DNA of 64,000 nucleotides from DATARH01 sp963712835 (GTDB taxonomy: Bacteria; Pseudomonadota; Alphaproteobacteria; ATCC43930; CGMCC-115725), in the NCBI GenBank assembly GCA_963712835.1, contig CAVQJJ010000002.1:930001-994000 (forward strand), written 5' to 3'. Shown piece by piece: positions 8,620 to 17,665 of this stretch; within the stretch, counting starts at the first letter, position 1; each line of letters begins with the position of its first letter. A program made the translations under genes and the position numbers. Under the pieces are notes generated by a model that was given only the letters and a program-made list of their open reading frames with translations, was not told the DNA's origin and ran no database searches.

Positions 8620-11087
8620 CGCGCAAGGCCGCCCCGGACCGCGTGCTCGCCCGCCGCCTGTTCCTGTCGCGGGCCGCGCTGGCCTGGGAGCGGCTATGGC
8701 CGGCGCTGTGGCCGGCGTTGTGCGTCGCCGGGTTCTTCCTGGTCGCGGCGCTGTTCGATCTGTCGAGCTTCGTGCCGCCGAGCGTGCACATCTTGATCCT
8801 CGCCGGTTTCGTGCTCGCTTTCGCCGCCGCGGCGATATACGGGCTGCAGCCGCTGGTCTGGCCCGATGCGCTGACGGCGCGCCGCCGCATCGAGGTCAAT
8901 AGCGGCCTCGCGCACCGCCCGCTGGCGGCGCTGGCGGATCAGCCCAGCCTGCCGCTCGACGACGCGGCTGCGGGTTTGTGGGAAGCGCATCGCCGACGCA
9001 TGGAAGCCGCCGTGCGGCGGCTGCGCGTCGGCTGGCCGGTGGCGGGGCTCGCGCGACGCGACCCGTGGGGTTTGCGCGCCGTGCTGGCGATCCTGCTGCT
9101 GGTCGGCGCGATCGACGCCGGCGGCGATTGGCGCGACCGGATTGTCCGCGCGCTGAGCCCGGCCTGGGACGGCGGCTCAACGGTCGCGGCGGCGGGCTTC
9201 GACATCTGGATCACCCCGCCCGACTACACGGGGCTGCCGCCGCAATTCCTGCGCGCCGACACGGCCAGCACGGTTCGCGTGCCGACCGGTAGCACGCTGC
9301 TGGCGCAAGTTCACGGCGGAAGCGGGCTGCCGCGCCTGTCGATCGACGACGCGACGAGCGAGTTCAAGGCGGTCGATAAGACAAACTTCACCGCGCAGGC
9401 GGTGCTGACCCACGGGCGATCGCTCACCATGACGCAGGGCGGCACGACGCTCGGCCGCTGGCCGATCGAGATCGTCCCCGACTATCCGCCGACCGCTGCT
9501 TTCGTCCAGCCACCTGGTGCGACACCACGGGCGTCGCTACGCGTCGAATATCGCGCGACCGACGATTACGGCGTCGAGGGCGTCAAATTGGTGGTGCGCC
9601 GCGACGATCAAAAACCCGGGGGAAAGCCGGGCGACAAGCTCGAAATCCCCCTGCCCTTGCCCGGCCTGCATCTCAAGGACGCGCACGCGACAAGCTACCA
9701 GGATTTGTCGCCGCATCCCTGGGCGGGGCTGCCTGTCGAGGTGTCCGTCGTCGCCACGGATGCGCTGGGTCAGACCGGCGAGAGCGCGCCGGTCCACATG
9801 ACCCTGCCGGAGCGGACCTTCACCAACCCCGTGGCGCGCGAGATCATCGAGCAGCGCAAGGAGCTGGTTAAAAATCCGAAATCGGGCCAAATCGTCGCCG
9901 AAATTCTCGAAGACCTCGACAAGCAGCCGGCTCTGTTCCACGACGACGCGGTCGCTTATCTGGCGATCGCCGTGGCCGCCCAACGCTTGCGGCAAGGTGA
10001 TGCGGATGCCGCCGCGGCCACCGTCGTGCCGCTGTTGTGGGATACGGCGCTGCGGATCGAGGATGGCGGCATGTCGCTCGCCGAGAACGATCTGCGCAAG
10101 CTGCAGCAGGAATTGCAGAACGCTCTGGCCAACAACGCGCCAGACGCGGAGATCGACCGGCTGATGCGCGAGCTGAGCCAGGCGCTCGACCGCTACCTGC
10201 AATCGCTCGCGCAGAACTTGCAGAATAACCCCGAGAACGCGCCGCCGCCCGGCCCGTCGAAGGTGATTACCGACCGCGACCTGCAGCGCATGCTCGATCG
10301 GGCGCGGCAACTGGCGCAGAGCGGCGACAAGGAGCAGGCCCGCCAACTGCTCTCGCAGCTCCAGGACATGCTGGAAAACCTGCGCACGGCGCAGCCGGGT
10401 CAGAACGCGCAGCGCGGCGCCGGTGAGGCCCAGCAAATGATGCGCGATCTGCAAGACCTGATGCAGCGCCAGCAACAGCTCCTCGACCGCAGCTTCCGCG
10501 CGCAGCGCCGTTCGGGGCCCGGCCAGGATCAGGGCGACCAGATCGGCCAAAACGCCCAACCAGGCGCCGCGCAGGACGGCTCGCAGATGGGCGACCTCGG
10601 CGACGAGGCGCAGCAACAGGATGCCGTGCGCCGCGCGCTTGGCGACATGATGCGCCATATGAGCGACGGGCTTGGCGACATTCCCGACCCGCTTGGCCGC
10701 GCCGAGCGCGCGATGCACGATGCCGTCGGGGCGCTGCAGCGCGCTGCGCCGGGCGACGCGGTCGGCCCGCAAGGCGAGGCGCTCGATCAGCTGCAGCAAG
10801 GCGCGCGCGACTTCGCCAAGCAGCTGCAGCAGCAGGCCGCCAAAGGACCGGGCTCCGGCGAGTTCGGGGCAACCGGCCATATGCCGCCCGACAGCGCCGA
10901 CCGCGATCCGTTCGGCCGCCCGCTCTCAGCGGACGGCACGTACGACCAGGGCGATGTCGCGATCCCCGACGACACGGTGCTGCAGAAATCCCGGCAAATC
11001 CTCGACGAACTGCGCCGGCGCGCCGGCGAGCGGTCGCGCCCGGCCATCGAGCTCGACTACATCGATCGCTTGCTGCGTCAATTTTGA
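8616..11087 (+). CDS. TIGR02302/DUF4175 family large membrane protein
   Basis: An 823-residue protein with two N-terminal membrane segments (about residues 30-80) and a third near 155. A beta-rich extracytoplasmic region follows, then a long Gln/Arg/Asp-rich region (about 420-760) predicted to be helical, with runs such as LQQELQNAL and QQQLLDR. This architecture and the position after lysA match the alphaproteobacterial TIGR02302 family, whose function is not established. The ATG at 8616 overlaps the lysA stop. Confidence 0.85.
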   Translation: MTRKAAPDRVLARRLFLSRAALAWERLWPALWPALCVAGFFLVAALFDLSSFVPPSVHILILAGFVLAFAAAAIYGLQPLVWPDALTARRRIEVNSGLAHRPLAALADQPSLPLDDAAAGLWEAHRRRMEAAVRRLRVGWPVAGLARRDPWGLRAVLAILLLVGAIDAGGDWRDRIVRALSPAWDGGSTVAAAGFDIWITPPDYTGLPPQFLRADTASTVRVPTGSTLLAQVHGGSGLPRLSIDDATSEFKAVDKTNFTAQAVLTHGRSLTMTQGGTTLGRWPIEIVPDYPPTAAFVQPPGATPRASLRVEYRATDDYGVEGVKLVVRRDDQKPGGKPGDKLEIPLPLPGLHLKDAHATSYQDLSPHPWAGLPVEVSVVATDALGQTGESAPVHMTLPERTFTNPVAREIIEQRKELVKNPKSGQIVAEILEDLDKQPALFHDDAVAYLAIAVAAQRLRQGDADAAAATVVPLLWDTALRIEDGGMSLAENDLRKLQQELQNALANNAPDAEIDRLMRELSQALDRYLQSLAQNLQNNPENAPPPGPSKVITDRDLQRMLDRARQLAQSGDKEQARQLLSQLQDMLENLRTAQPGQNAQRGAGEAQQMMRDLQDLMQRQQQLLDRSFRAQRRSGPGQDQGDQIGQNAQPGAAQDGSQMGDLGDEAQQQDAVRRALGDMMRHMSDGLGDIPDPLGRAERAMHDAVGALQRAAPGDAVGPQGEALDQLQQGARDFAKQLQQQAAKGPGSGEFGATGHMPPDSADRDPFGRPLSADGTYDQGDVAIPDDTVLQKSRQILDELRRRAGERSRPAIELDYIDRLLRQF

Positions 11088-11116
11088 CGCCGTTTTAGGC
11101 TTTAGTCGTTTAATTG

Positions 11117-11845
11117 ATGACGATGGATCGCCGACTGCTCCTGTCGATCATCGCGGGAAGCGTGATGCTGCCGGGGATGGCGCGCGCCGTGCCGTCGGCG
11201 CCGCCCGGACCGTGGCGGCTGAAACTGACCAACCCACATACCGGCGAGACCTTTGACGGCGCGTATCGCGACGATGACGGCCCGATCGCGACAGCGATGT
11301 CCGACCTTTCGGTGTTCCTGCGCGATTTCCACTCCGGCGCGACGATCGCCTACGATGTCGAGGCGCTCGATTTTCTCTATTCGGTAATGGGCGCGGTCGG
11401 CCAGGCCGAGGCGCAGATCCTGTCGGCCTACCGCACCCGCGAGACCAACGAAATGTTGGCGCGCACGACATTCGGCGTCGCCGAGAACAGCCAGCATATT
11501 TACGGCAAGGCGCTCGACATTCATTTTGGCTCAAAGCTCGCCGCAGCGATGCAGGCGGCGCGCGCCATGAAGCGCGGCGGCGTCGGCTGGTATCCCAATT
11601 CCGGCTTCATCCATATCGATTCAGGCCCGGTGCGAAACTGGAACCTCGACGATACCGGGCTCGGCCGGCTGTTGTTCGACGGACACGAAATCCACTTCAA
11701 CGACAAAGGGGAGCTGGTGATCACCGCGGGCCATGGCCACGGCCCCCCGCTGATGGTCGGCGGCGGGCGACCGCCGACGGTGCGCCAGCGCATGGCGCGG
11801 CTGCATCAGCTGGCGCGCGCCGAGTTCCTGGCGCGTCACCGTTAG
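11117..11845 (+). CDS. DUF882 (YcbK/MepK-like) M15-superfamily peptidase
   Basis: An exported protein of about 242 residues with an N-terminal RRLLLS signal ending in ARA. The zinc-site motifs of the DUF882/YcbK family are present: SAYRTRETNEML, SQHIYGKALDIHF (His and Asp ligands) and GFIHIDSGPVRNW (His ligand). The characterised relative MepK cleaves peptidoglycan cross-links, so a cell-wall role is inferred. ATG codons at 11117 and 11123 are both possible starts; no convincing ribosome-binding site separates them. Confidence 0.85.
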   Translation: MTMDRRLLLSIIAGSVMLPGMARAVPSAPPGPWRLKLTNPHTGETFDGAYRDDDGPIATAMSDLSVFLRDFHSGATIAYDVEALDFLYSVMGAVGQAEAQILSAYRTRETNEMLARTTFGVAENSQHIYGKALDIHFGSKLAAAMQAARAMKRGGVGWYPNSGFIHIDSGPVRNWNLDDTGLGRLLFDGHEIHFNDKGELVITAGHGHGPPLMVGGGRPPTVRQRMARLHQLARAEFLARHR

Positions 11846-11849
11846 TCCG

Positions 11850-12503
11850 TCAGCCGGCGGAAAACGTCACCAGCACACCGGCCGCCGCGTCCGGCGCCGG
11901 CAGGAAGCCGACGACGAAATGACTGGTCTCGCCCGGCAACAGCTTTTCACGCGGCGGGTCGATGATCTTGAACACCAGCTCGTGTTGGCTCGCGTCGCGC
12001 AACGCCACCCGCAGATGCGGCACGCCGCGGGTCGTCCCAACCTTGTTGGTGATGTCGCCCTCGACGACGAGCCCGTCGGCATTACGGGTCGATGTGACAT
12101 TGGCGATGTCGAGCCCGGCACCGAGCGGACCTGTCTTCAGCCCGACCAGGTCGTAGATTTGCCCGGTCTGCGGCCACATCGCGACCACCTGGTTGCGGCC
12201 GAGGATGGCTGCCACCACGGCGCCGCCGAACAGCAAGATCACGATCACCCAGCCGAACCCTGAGCCGGTCCGGCGGCGCGGGGAGGTCGGCGCGGTGATC
12301 GCGGCGCGCGGCGTCTCCGCCGGTTCGCGCCGCTCGGCTGCCTCGACGCGCTCACGCAGGCGCGCGAGCGGCGGTGGTTGCGGTGTCCGATACTGCCAGC
12401 TATTCCCGCAACTGGCGCAGCGCACGGTGCGGCCGGTGGGCCGGTTCAGCGCATCGTCGTCGACCTTGTAGCGGGTCTGGCAGGCCGGGCAGACGAGAAT
12501 CAT
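11850..12503 (-). CDS. Zinc-ribbon (MJ0042) and DUF3426 protein
   Basis: A 217-residue protein starting MILVCPACQTRYKV with a four-cysteine ribbon (CPAC and CASC, about 19 residues apart). A basic linker follows, then one membrane segment (about residues 83-105) and a periplasmic DUF3426-like domain. Such proteins commonly neighbour ftsE in alphaproteobacteria; here a transport operon lies between them. The ATG at 12503 is chosen because the zinc ribbon begins there, although the frame is open 31 codons further upstream. Confidence 0.82.
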   Translation of the reverse strand: MILVCPACQTRYKVDDDALNRPTGRTVRCASCGNSWQYRTPQPPPLARLRERVEAAERREPAETPRAAITAPTSPRRRTGSGFGWVIVILLFGGAVVAAILGRNQVVAMWPQTGQIYDLVGLKTGPLGAGLDIANVTSTRNADGLVVEGDITNKVGTTRGVPHLRVALRDASQHELVFKIIDPPREKLLPGETSHFVVGFLPAPDAAAGVLVTFSAG

Positions 12504-12829
12504 CGCGGTTGGCTGCTGTTTTACCTTGCCGGAATGATCGCGGATTTGCGGGATTTTGTCGATCCGGCGCTCAGGCAGCCGCTTGTCCGGCGCCACGACT
12601 CCGTCCGTCGCGTTTGCCGTCCAGCGAACCCCAGCATTCCTCTTTCCGCATCGATCTCCCTTCTCGCCAATTGCTTGTTGTCAGGGCAGCCGCAGCGTCA
12701 AGAAGTGAAGCAACAACCTTAATCACGATATAGAGAACCAGGCGACACTCCTTCACCTTGACTTCATTGGGTGCCCCCGGCACCTTGCCCGACGCCGTTG
12801 CGAATGTGGAATACATGCGGGGGAGAGGA
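12504..12829. other. Gene-free stretch upstream of the liv operon
   Basis: About 325 bases separate the zinc-ribbon gene from the start of the liv operon. The stretch is AT-richer in its centre (about 12640-12780). It must hold the promoters of both divergent units, but I see no -35/-10 pair or dyad convincing enough to assign, and no RNA gene. Confidence 0.4.
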
Positions 12830-12886
12830 ATGCACCTTGGCGACGCCGGCCGGCCGGGCCCGCGGCGTGTTTCGGGCCGGCGATAG
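12830..12886 (+). CDS. Possible 18-codon leader ORF before livG
   Basis: An ATG at 12830 sits right after the strong Shine-Dalgarno GGGAGAGG. It opens an 18-codon frame (MHLGDAGRPGPRRVSGRR) that stops at 12884-12886, two bases before the livG ATG. LivG itself has only a weak ribosome-binding site. The arrangement suggests translational coupling through a leader peptide. The peptide has no recognisable sequence signal, and the ORF could be fortuitous. Confidence 0.3.
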   Translation: MHLGDAGRPGPRRVSGRR

Positions 12887-12888
12887 GC

Positions 12889-13680
12889 ATGGCGGCTGCG
12901 GCCGACCCGCTTCTCGACGTTCGCGACATCGCCGTGCGCTTTGGCGGCATTGTTGCGCTTGACGGCGTCTCTTTCACTATCGACGAAGGTCAGATCCTCG
13001 GTCTGATCGGGCCGAACGGCGCCGGCAAGACGACGCTCTTCAACTGCGTCAGCCGGCTCTACAAGCCCAATCGCGGCGATATTCTGTTTGAAGGGCGCTC
13101 GACGCTGCGGCGTCCTGCGCATCGCATCGCGGAGATCGGCATCGCCCGCACTTTTCAGAACCTGGCGCTGTTCGGTCCGCAGACGGTCATCGACAATGTG
13201 CGGATCGGCGCGCACGCCAGAAGCCGCAGCGATTTCGTCAGCGACGGGCTGCGCCTGCCCTGGGTACGCCGGCAGGAAGCCGAAACGAACGATATCGCCT
13301 GGTCGCTCTTAAAGCTGCTCGACCTCGAAGCCGTTGCGCACCGCCCGGCCGACGGGTTGCCGCTCGGCACGCGCAAGCGGGTCGAGCTCGCCCGCGCGCT
13401 CGCCGCCCGGCCCAAGCTGTTACTGCTCGACGAGCCGGCGGGTGGGCTCAACCACGGCGATGTCGGTGGATTGGGCGCGCTCGTTCGCCGAATACGCGAC
13501 GAGCGTCAGGTCACCGTGCTCCTCGTCGAGCACCACATGAACCTCGTCATGTCGGTGTCGGACAAGGTTGTCGCGCTCGATTTCGGGCGCAAGATCGCCG
13601 AGGGCACGCCCGGCGAGGTGCAGCGCGACGAAGACGTGATCCGCGCCTATCTCGGCACGACCAGGGAGCACGCGGCATGA
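12889..13680 (+). CDS. livG: Branched-chain amino-acid-type ABC transporter ATPase (LivG)
   Basis: A 263-residue ABC ATPase with Walker A GPNGAGKTT, the LivG-type ARTFQNL segment, Walker B KLLLLDEPAGGLN and the H-loop VEHHM. The signature motif is atypical (LPLGTRKRVE instead of LSYGxQRRLE), as in many LivG proteins. It pairs with LivF to energise import through LivHM. It is the first structural gene of a five-gene operon, and its stop overlaps the livF start. Confidence 0.9.
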   Translation: MAAAADPLLDVRDIAVRFGGIVALDGVSFTIDEGQILGLIGPNGAGKTTLFNCVSRLYKPNRGDILFEGRSTLRRPAHRIAEIGIARTFQNLALFGPQTVIDNVRIGAHARSRSDFVSDGLRLPWVRRQEAETNDIAWSLLKLLDLEAVAHRPADGLPLGTRKRVELARALAARPKLLLLDEPAGGLNHGDVGGLGALVRRIRDERQVTVLLVEHHMNLVMSVSDKVVALDFGRKIAEGTPGEVQRDEDVIRAYLGTTREHAA

Positions 13681-14384
13681 TGCTCGAAGTATCCGGGCTC
13701 AACGCGTTCTACGGCCAGAACCAGGCGCTTTACGACGTCGGCTTCACTCTCGGCGAAGGCCAGGTCCGTACGCTTCTCGGCGCCAACGGTGCCGGCAAGA
13801 CCACGGTGCTGCGATCGATTTGCGGCATGGTGCGGGTCGCCGGCGACATCCGCTTCGACGGCAAGCCGATCGCCGGCTGGGCGACGGAGGACGTGGTGAG
13901 GCTCGGCGTCGCGCATGTGCCGGAAGGCCGCGGCACCTTCGTGCGGCTGACGGTCGAGGAAAACCTGCAGCTCGGCGCGATGACCCGCAAAGACAAGCGC
14001 GAGATCGCCGCCGATATCGAACGCATTTACGTCAATTTTCCCCGCCTCAAGGAGCGCCACACGCAACAGGCCGGCACGTTATCCGGAGGCGAGCAGCAGA
14101 TGCTTGCCGTGGGGCGCGCGCTGATGCTGCGCCCTCGCCTGCTGCTGCTCGACGAACCATCCTTCGGGCTGGCGCCGCTGATCGTCGAGGAGTTGTTCAC
14201 GATCCTGCGACGGATCAACGAGGAAACCGGCGTGGCGATGCTGGTCGTCGAGCAGAATGCAGCGCTCGCCCTGGAGTTGGCGGAGCACGCCTACCTGCTC
14301 GAAACCGGCCGCGTGGTGATGGATGCGTCAAGCGACGTGGTCGGCGCCGACGAGTCGATCCGGCGCTCCTATCTCGGGTACTGA
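13677..14384 (+). CDS. livF: Branched-chain amino-acid-type ABC transporter ATPase (LivF)
   Basis: A 235-residue ABC ATPase with Walker A GANGAGKTT, signature LSGGEQQMLAVGRAL, Walker B LLLLDEPSFGLAP and the H-loop-like VEQNAA characteristic of LivF. It overlaps livG by four bases and ends three bases before livH, so it is tightly coupled to both. The transported substrate cannot be deduced from the ATPases. Confidence 0.92.
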   Translation: MMLEVSGLNAFYGQNQALYDVGFTLGEGQVRTLLGANGAGKTTVLRSICGMVRVAGDIRFDGKPIAGWATEDVVRLGVAHVPEGRGTFVRLTVEENLQLGAMTRKDKREIAADIERIYVNFPRLKERHTQQAGTLSGGEQQMLAVGRALMLRPRLLLLDEPSFGLAPLIVEELFTILRRINEETGVAMLVVEQNAALALELAEHAYLLETGRVVMDASSDVVGADESIRRSYLGY

Positions 14385-14387
14385 CGC

Positions 14388-15266
14388 ATGGAATTGTTGC
14401 TGCAGCAGGTCATGGCGGGTCTGGCGAACGGCGCGATCTATGCCTGCATGGCGCTCGCCATCGTCATGATTTTCCAGGCGATCGATCATCTCAATTTCGC
14501 CCAGGGCGAGATGGCGATGTTCATGACATTCATCGCCTGGCAATTGATGCAGTGGGGCATTCCCTATTGGGCGGCGTTCGCCATTGCCGTCGTTCTGTCG
14601 TTCGCCGCCGGCGTGCTGATCGACCGGGTATTGTTCCGGCCGGTGCAGAAAGCGCCGATCTTGAGCCAGCTTGTGGCGTTCATCGCCTTGTTCAGCATTC
14701 TCAACAGCTCGGCCGGGCAGATCTGGGATTATACGATCAAGACCTTTCCGACCCCGTTCGGACACAGGCCGTTGTTCGGCGGAACCCTGATCGATACGCA
14801 CGAAGCCGGCATGATCGGCGTGACGATCTTGCTGCTCGTCCTGCTCTACGTATTTTTTCGCGGCACGCGGCTGGGCCTGGCGATGCGGGCGGCCGCGGCA
14901 AACCCTAAATCGGCAAGACTTGTCGGCATCCGCGTCGGCTGGATGACGGCTTTGGGCTGGGGCATGGCGGCAGCGATCGGCACAGTGGCGGGAATGCTCG
15001 TCGCGCCCGTTGTCTTCCTCGAACCCAATATGATGCTCGGCGTGCTGCTCTACGGGTTCGCCGGCGCCGTGCTCGGCGGGTTGAGCAGCCCGGCCGGCGC
15101 GGTCTTGGGCGGGTTCGCGGTCGGCGTCATGGAGAACCTGGCCGGCACGTTCATCCCCTATGTCGGGCAGGAGCTGAAGCTCACGCTGGCGTTGATCATG
15201 ATCGTGATCGTGCTGATGTTCCGGCCGAACGGTCTCTTCGGACGCAGCGTGGTGAGCCGAGTATGA
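14388..15266 (+). CDS. livH: Branched-chain amino-acid-type ABC permease (LivH)
   Basis: A 292-residue polytopic membrane protein beginning MELLLQQVMAGLANGAIYA, the usual LivH opening. DHLNFAQGEM is near residue 36 and a terminal FRPNGLFG motif is present, both typical of LivH. It forms the transmembrane channel with LivM. It overlaps livM by four bases. Confidence 0.92.
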   Translation: MELLLQQVMAGLANGAIYACMALAIVMIFQAIDHLNFAQGEMAMFMTFIAWQLMQWGIPYWAAFAIAVVLSFAAGVLIDRVLFRPVQKAPILSQLVAFIALFSILNSSAGQIWDYTIKTFPTPFGHRPLFGGTLIDTHEAGMIGVTILLLVLLYVFFRGTRLGLAMRAAAANPKSARLVGIRVGWMTALGWGMAAAIGTVAGMLVAPVVFLEPNMMLGVLLYGFAGAVLGGLSSPAGAVLGGFAVGVMENLAGTFIPYVGQELKLTLALIMIVIVLMFRPNGLFGRSVVSRV

Positions 15267-16276
15267 CGACCACGATCCCGAAAGACGACATCGTCGTCGC
15301 GCCGGCGCGGCCCGCATCGATGCGCCTCAGCAGTCGCCACCTGATCGTTGCCGGACTTGTCGTCGCGGCCTTTATCGCTCCGCTTTTCGCATCGAGTTTC
15401 GTGACCTTCCAGCTGACCGAAGTGCTGATCTATGGGCTGGCGATCCTCGGCCTCAACCTGCTGACCGGGTTCAACGGCCAGTTCTCGCTGGGGCATAGCG
15501 CATTTTATGGCATCGGCGCCTACACGGCGGCGATCCTGATCCACAATTACGAGGTGTCGTATCTGTGGACCCTGCCGGCCGCCGGGGGGGTCTGCTTCGT
15601 GATCGGCTTTCTCTTCGGGCTGCCGGCCCTGCGGTTGCAGAACCTGTATCTGGCGCTGGCGACGTTCGCGCTGGCGACGGCGATGCCGCAAATCCTCAAG
15701 TTTCACGCGCTGGAAGGCTGGACCGGTGGGGTTCAAGGGCTGGTCGTCGATCAACCGGAGGCGCCGAGTTTTCTGCCGATAAGCGACGACCAGTGGCTCT
15801 ACTACATCACGTTGATCGTCGTACTGGTGATGTTCTTGTGCGCCGAGAGCCTCATCCACAGCCGCACCGGCCGGGCGATCATGGCGATCCGCGACAACCC
15901 GATCGCCGCGGCGGCGATGGGGATCAACAATTCGCTCTACAAGACGCTGACCTTCGGGGTAAGCGCGCTGTACACCGGCGTTGCCGGCGCGCTGGGGGCG
16001 CTCGCCATTGCCTATGTCGCACCGGATAGCTTCACGATCTTCCTGTCGATCTCGCTCCTGGTGGGCTTGATTATCGGCGGAAACGGGTCGATCGCGGGCT
16101 GCCTCTTCGGCGGCCTGTTCGTGCTCTACGTGCCGAACATCGCCAACGCGTTGTCGACCGGCTTGGCCGGAGCGATTTACGGCGTCATCCTGCTGCTGGT
16201 GATCTTTATCATGCCGGCCGGCGCCGCCGGCTTTGTAAGGTTTGCCGCCGCTCGCTTGTCGCGGCGGCGGCCTTAA
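15263..16276 (+). CDS. livM: Branched-chain amino-acid-type ABC permease (LivM)
   Basis: A 337-residue polytopic protein with LLTGFNGQFSLGHSAFYGIG (the LivM signature) around residues 70-90 and the conserved cytoplasmic loop AIRDNPIAAAAMGIN. The GLIIGGNGSIAG segment is also typical. The N-terminus has an about 30-residue polar extension before the first membrane helix. It is coupled to livH and followed after 18 bases by the binding-protein gene. Confidence 0.92.
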   Translation: MTTTIPKDDIVVAPARPASMRLSSRHLIVAGLVVAAFIAPLFASSFVTFQLTEVLIYGLAILGLNLLTGFNGQFSLGHSAFYGIGAYTAAILIHNYEVSYLWTLPAAGGVCFVIGFLFGLPALRLQNLYLALATFALATAMPQILKFHALEGWTGGVQGLVVDQPEAPSFLPISDDQWLYYITLIVVLVMFLCAESLIHSRTGRAIMAIRDNPIAAAAMGINNSLYKTLTFGVSALYTGVAGALGALAIAYVAPDSFTIFLSISLLVGLIIGGNGSIAGCLFGGLFVLYVPNIANALSTGLAGAIYGVILLLVIFIMPAGAAGFVRFAAARLSRRRP

Positions 16277-16294
16277 TCGGAGGGGAGATTAGCT

Positions 16295-17515
16295 ATGAGG
16301 AAATTGACGCGTCGCACAATCCTGGCCGCCGCGCCGGTGGCGCTCACGCTGAGCGTGCCGTTCGTGGCACGCGCCAAGGATTACGGTCCCGGCGTCACCG
16401 ACAAGGAAATCAAGGTCGGCAATACCGGCCCGTATAGCGGGCCGGCTTCCTCCTATAGCGCCGTGCCGAAGGCGCATTCCGCCTACTTCAAGATGATCAA
16501 CGACCAGGGCGGCATCAACGGCCGGATGGTCAACTGCATCTCCTATGACGACGCCTATACCCCGCCGAAAACCGTCGAAATGGTGCGCAAGCTGGTCGAG
16601 CAAGACGGCGTGCTGCTCACCTCGGCCACGCTCGGAACGCCGTGCAACAGCGCAATCTGGCACTACATGAACGAGAAGAAGGTGCCGCAGCTCTTCGTCG
16701 CGACCGGCGCCACCAAATGGGACGACCCCAAGGGACATCCTTGGACCATTGGCTGGCAGCCGAACTACCAGAGCGAAGGGCGCATCTACGCGACCTACCT
16801 CCTCAAGGAAAAGCCGGCCGGCAAGGTCGGCGTGCTCTACCAGAACGATGATTTCGGCAAGGATTACCTGAAGGGCGTCAAGGACGGGCTCGGCGACAAG
16901 GCGTCGATGGTCATCGTCGAGGCGTCATACGAGACGACCGATCCGACCGTCGATTCCCAGGTCGTCGACATGAAGGCGAAAGGCGTCGACGTGTTCGTCA
17001 ATTGCGGCATCCCCAAATTCGCCGCGCAGGCGATCCGCAAGGCGGCCGAGATCGATTGGAAGCCGCTGCACATCCTCAGCAGCATCGGCAATTCGGTCGG
17101 TGCGACACTGAAACCCGCCGGGCTCGACAACGCCAAGGATCTCGTCTCCGATTTCTACCTGAAGGACGCGACCGATCCGAAGTGGACCAACGATGACGGT
17201 TTCAAGACCTGGGTCGCCTTTATGGACAAATACATGCCCGATGCCGACAAGACCGATGCCGGGCATACTGCGGGCTATTGCCTGGCGGCCATGACAGCTC
17301 AGGTGTTGAAGCAAAGCGGTGACGATCTGACCCGTGATGGCGTCATGAAGCAGGTTGCTAACCTTAAGGACTTCACGCTCCCGATGCTGCTACCGGGCAT
17401 CAAGGCCAACACGTCGCCGACCGATTTCGCGCCGCTCAAGCAGGTCCAGATGGCCAAGTTCGACGGCCAGCGCTGGAACCTGTTCGGCGACCTGATCACC
17501 GGCGCCGTCGGCTAA
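16295..17515 (+). CDS. Periplasmic substrate-binding protein of the liv-type importer
   Basis: A 406-residue exported type 1 periplasmic binding protein. Its signal begins MRKLTRRTILAAA, with a twin arginine that could use the Tat route. The mature part carries the LivK-like KVGNTGPYSGPASSY and KVGVLYQNDDFGKDY segments. A strong GGAGGGGAG ribosome-binding site precedes the ATG. It is the last gene of livGFHMK and is followed by a strong hairpin. The ligand is unknown: this subfamily includes binders of aromatic acids, amides and other non-amino-acid compounds. Confidence 0.9.
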   Translation: MRKLTRRTILAAAPVALTLSVPFVARAKDYGPGVTDKEIKVGNTGPYSGPASSYSAVPKAHSAYFKMINDQGGINGRMVNCISYDDAYTPPKTVEMVRKLVEQDGVLLTSATLGTPCNSAIWHYMNEKKVPQLFVATGATKWDDPKGHPWTIGWQPNYQSEGRIYATYLLKEKPAGKVGVLYQNDDFGKDYLKGVKDGLGDKASMVIVEASYETTDPTVDSQVVDMKAKGVDVFVNCGIPKFAAQAIRKAAEIDWKPLHILSSIGNSVGATLKPAGLDNAKDLVSDFYLKDATDPKWTNDDGFKTWVAFMDKYMPDADKTDAGHTAGYCLAAMTAQVLKQSGDDLTRDGVMKQVANLKDFTLPMLLPGIKANTSPTDFAPLKQVQMAKFDGQRWNLFGDLITGAVG

Positions 17516-17527
17516 TCGCGTCTGCCA

Positions 17528-17560
17528 CGGTAGGGCGCCGGCGTCCCCGGCGCCCTACCG
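17528..17560 (+). terminator. Strong hairpin after the liv operon
   Basis: A perfect 14-bp stem (CGGTAGGGCGCCGG with CCGGCGCCCTACCG) closes a five-base loop 13 bases after the binding-protein stop. No U-run follows, so it may act as a terminator without a T tract or as an mRNA-stabilising hairpin. Confidence 0.65.
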
Positions 17561-17665
17561 CGAGACCGGCCCCATCGGCTGGACGCTGCCGCACCGCCTG
17601 TGTCATAGGTCACACGCATCCTGCGGAATAGGCGGGGCCGGGGATCGGGGGTCTCGGAGACGGGC

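Noticed and set aside
9537..10880. 447-codon minus-strand frame opposite the DUF4175 gene
   Set aside because: Leu/Arg/Ala-rich antisense shadow without ribosome-binding site or family motifs.
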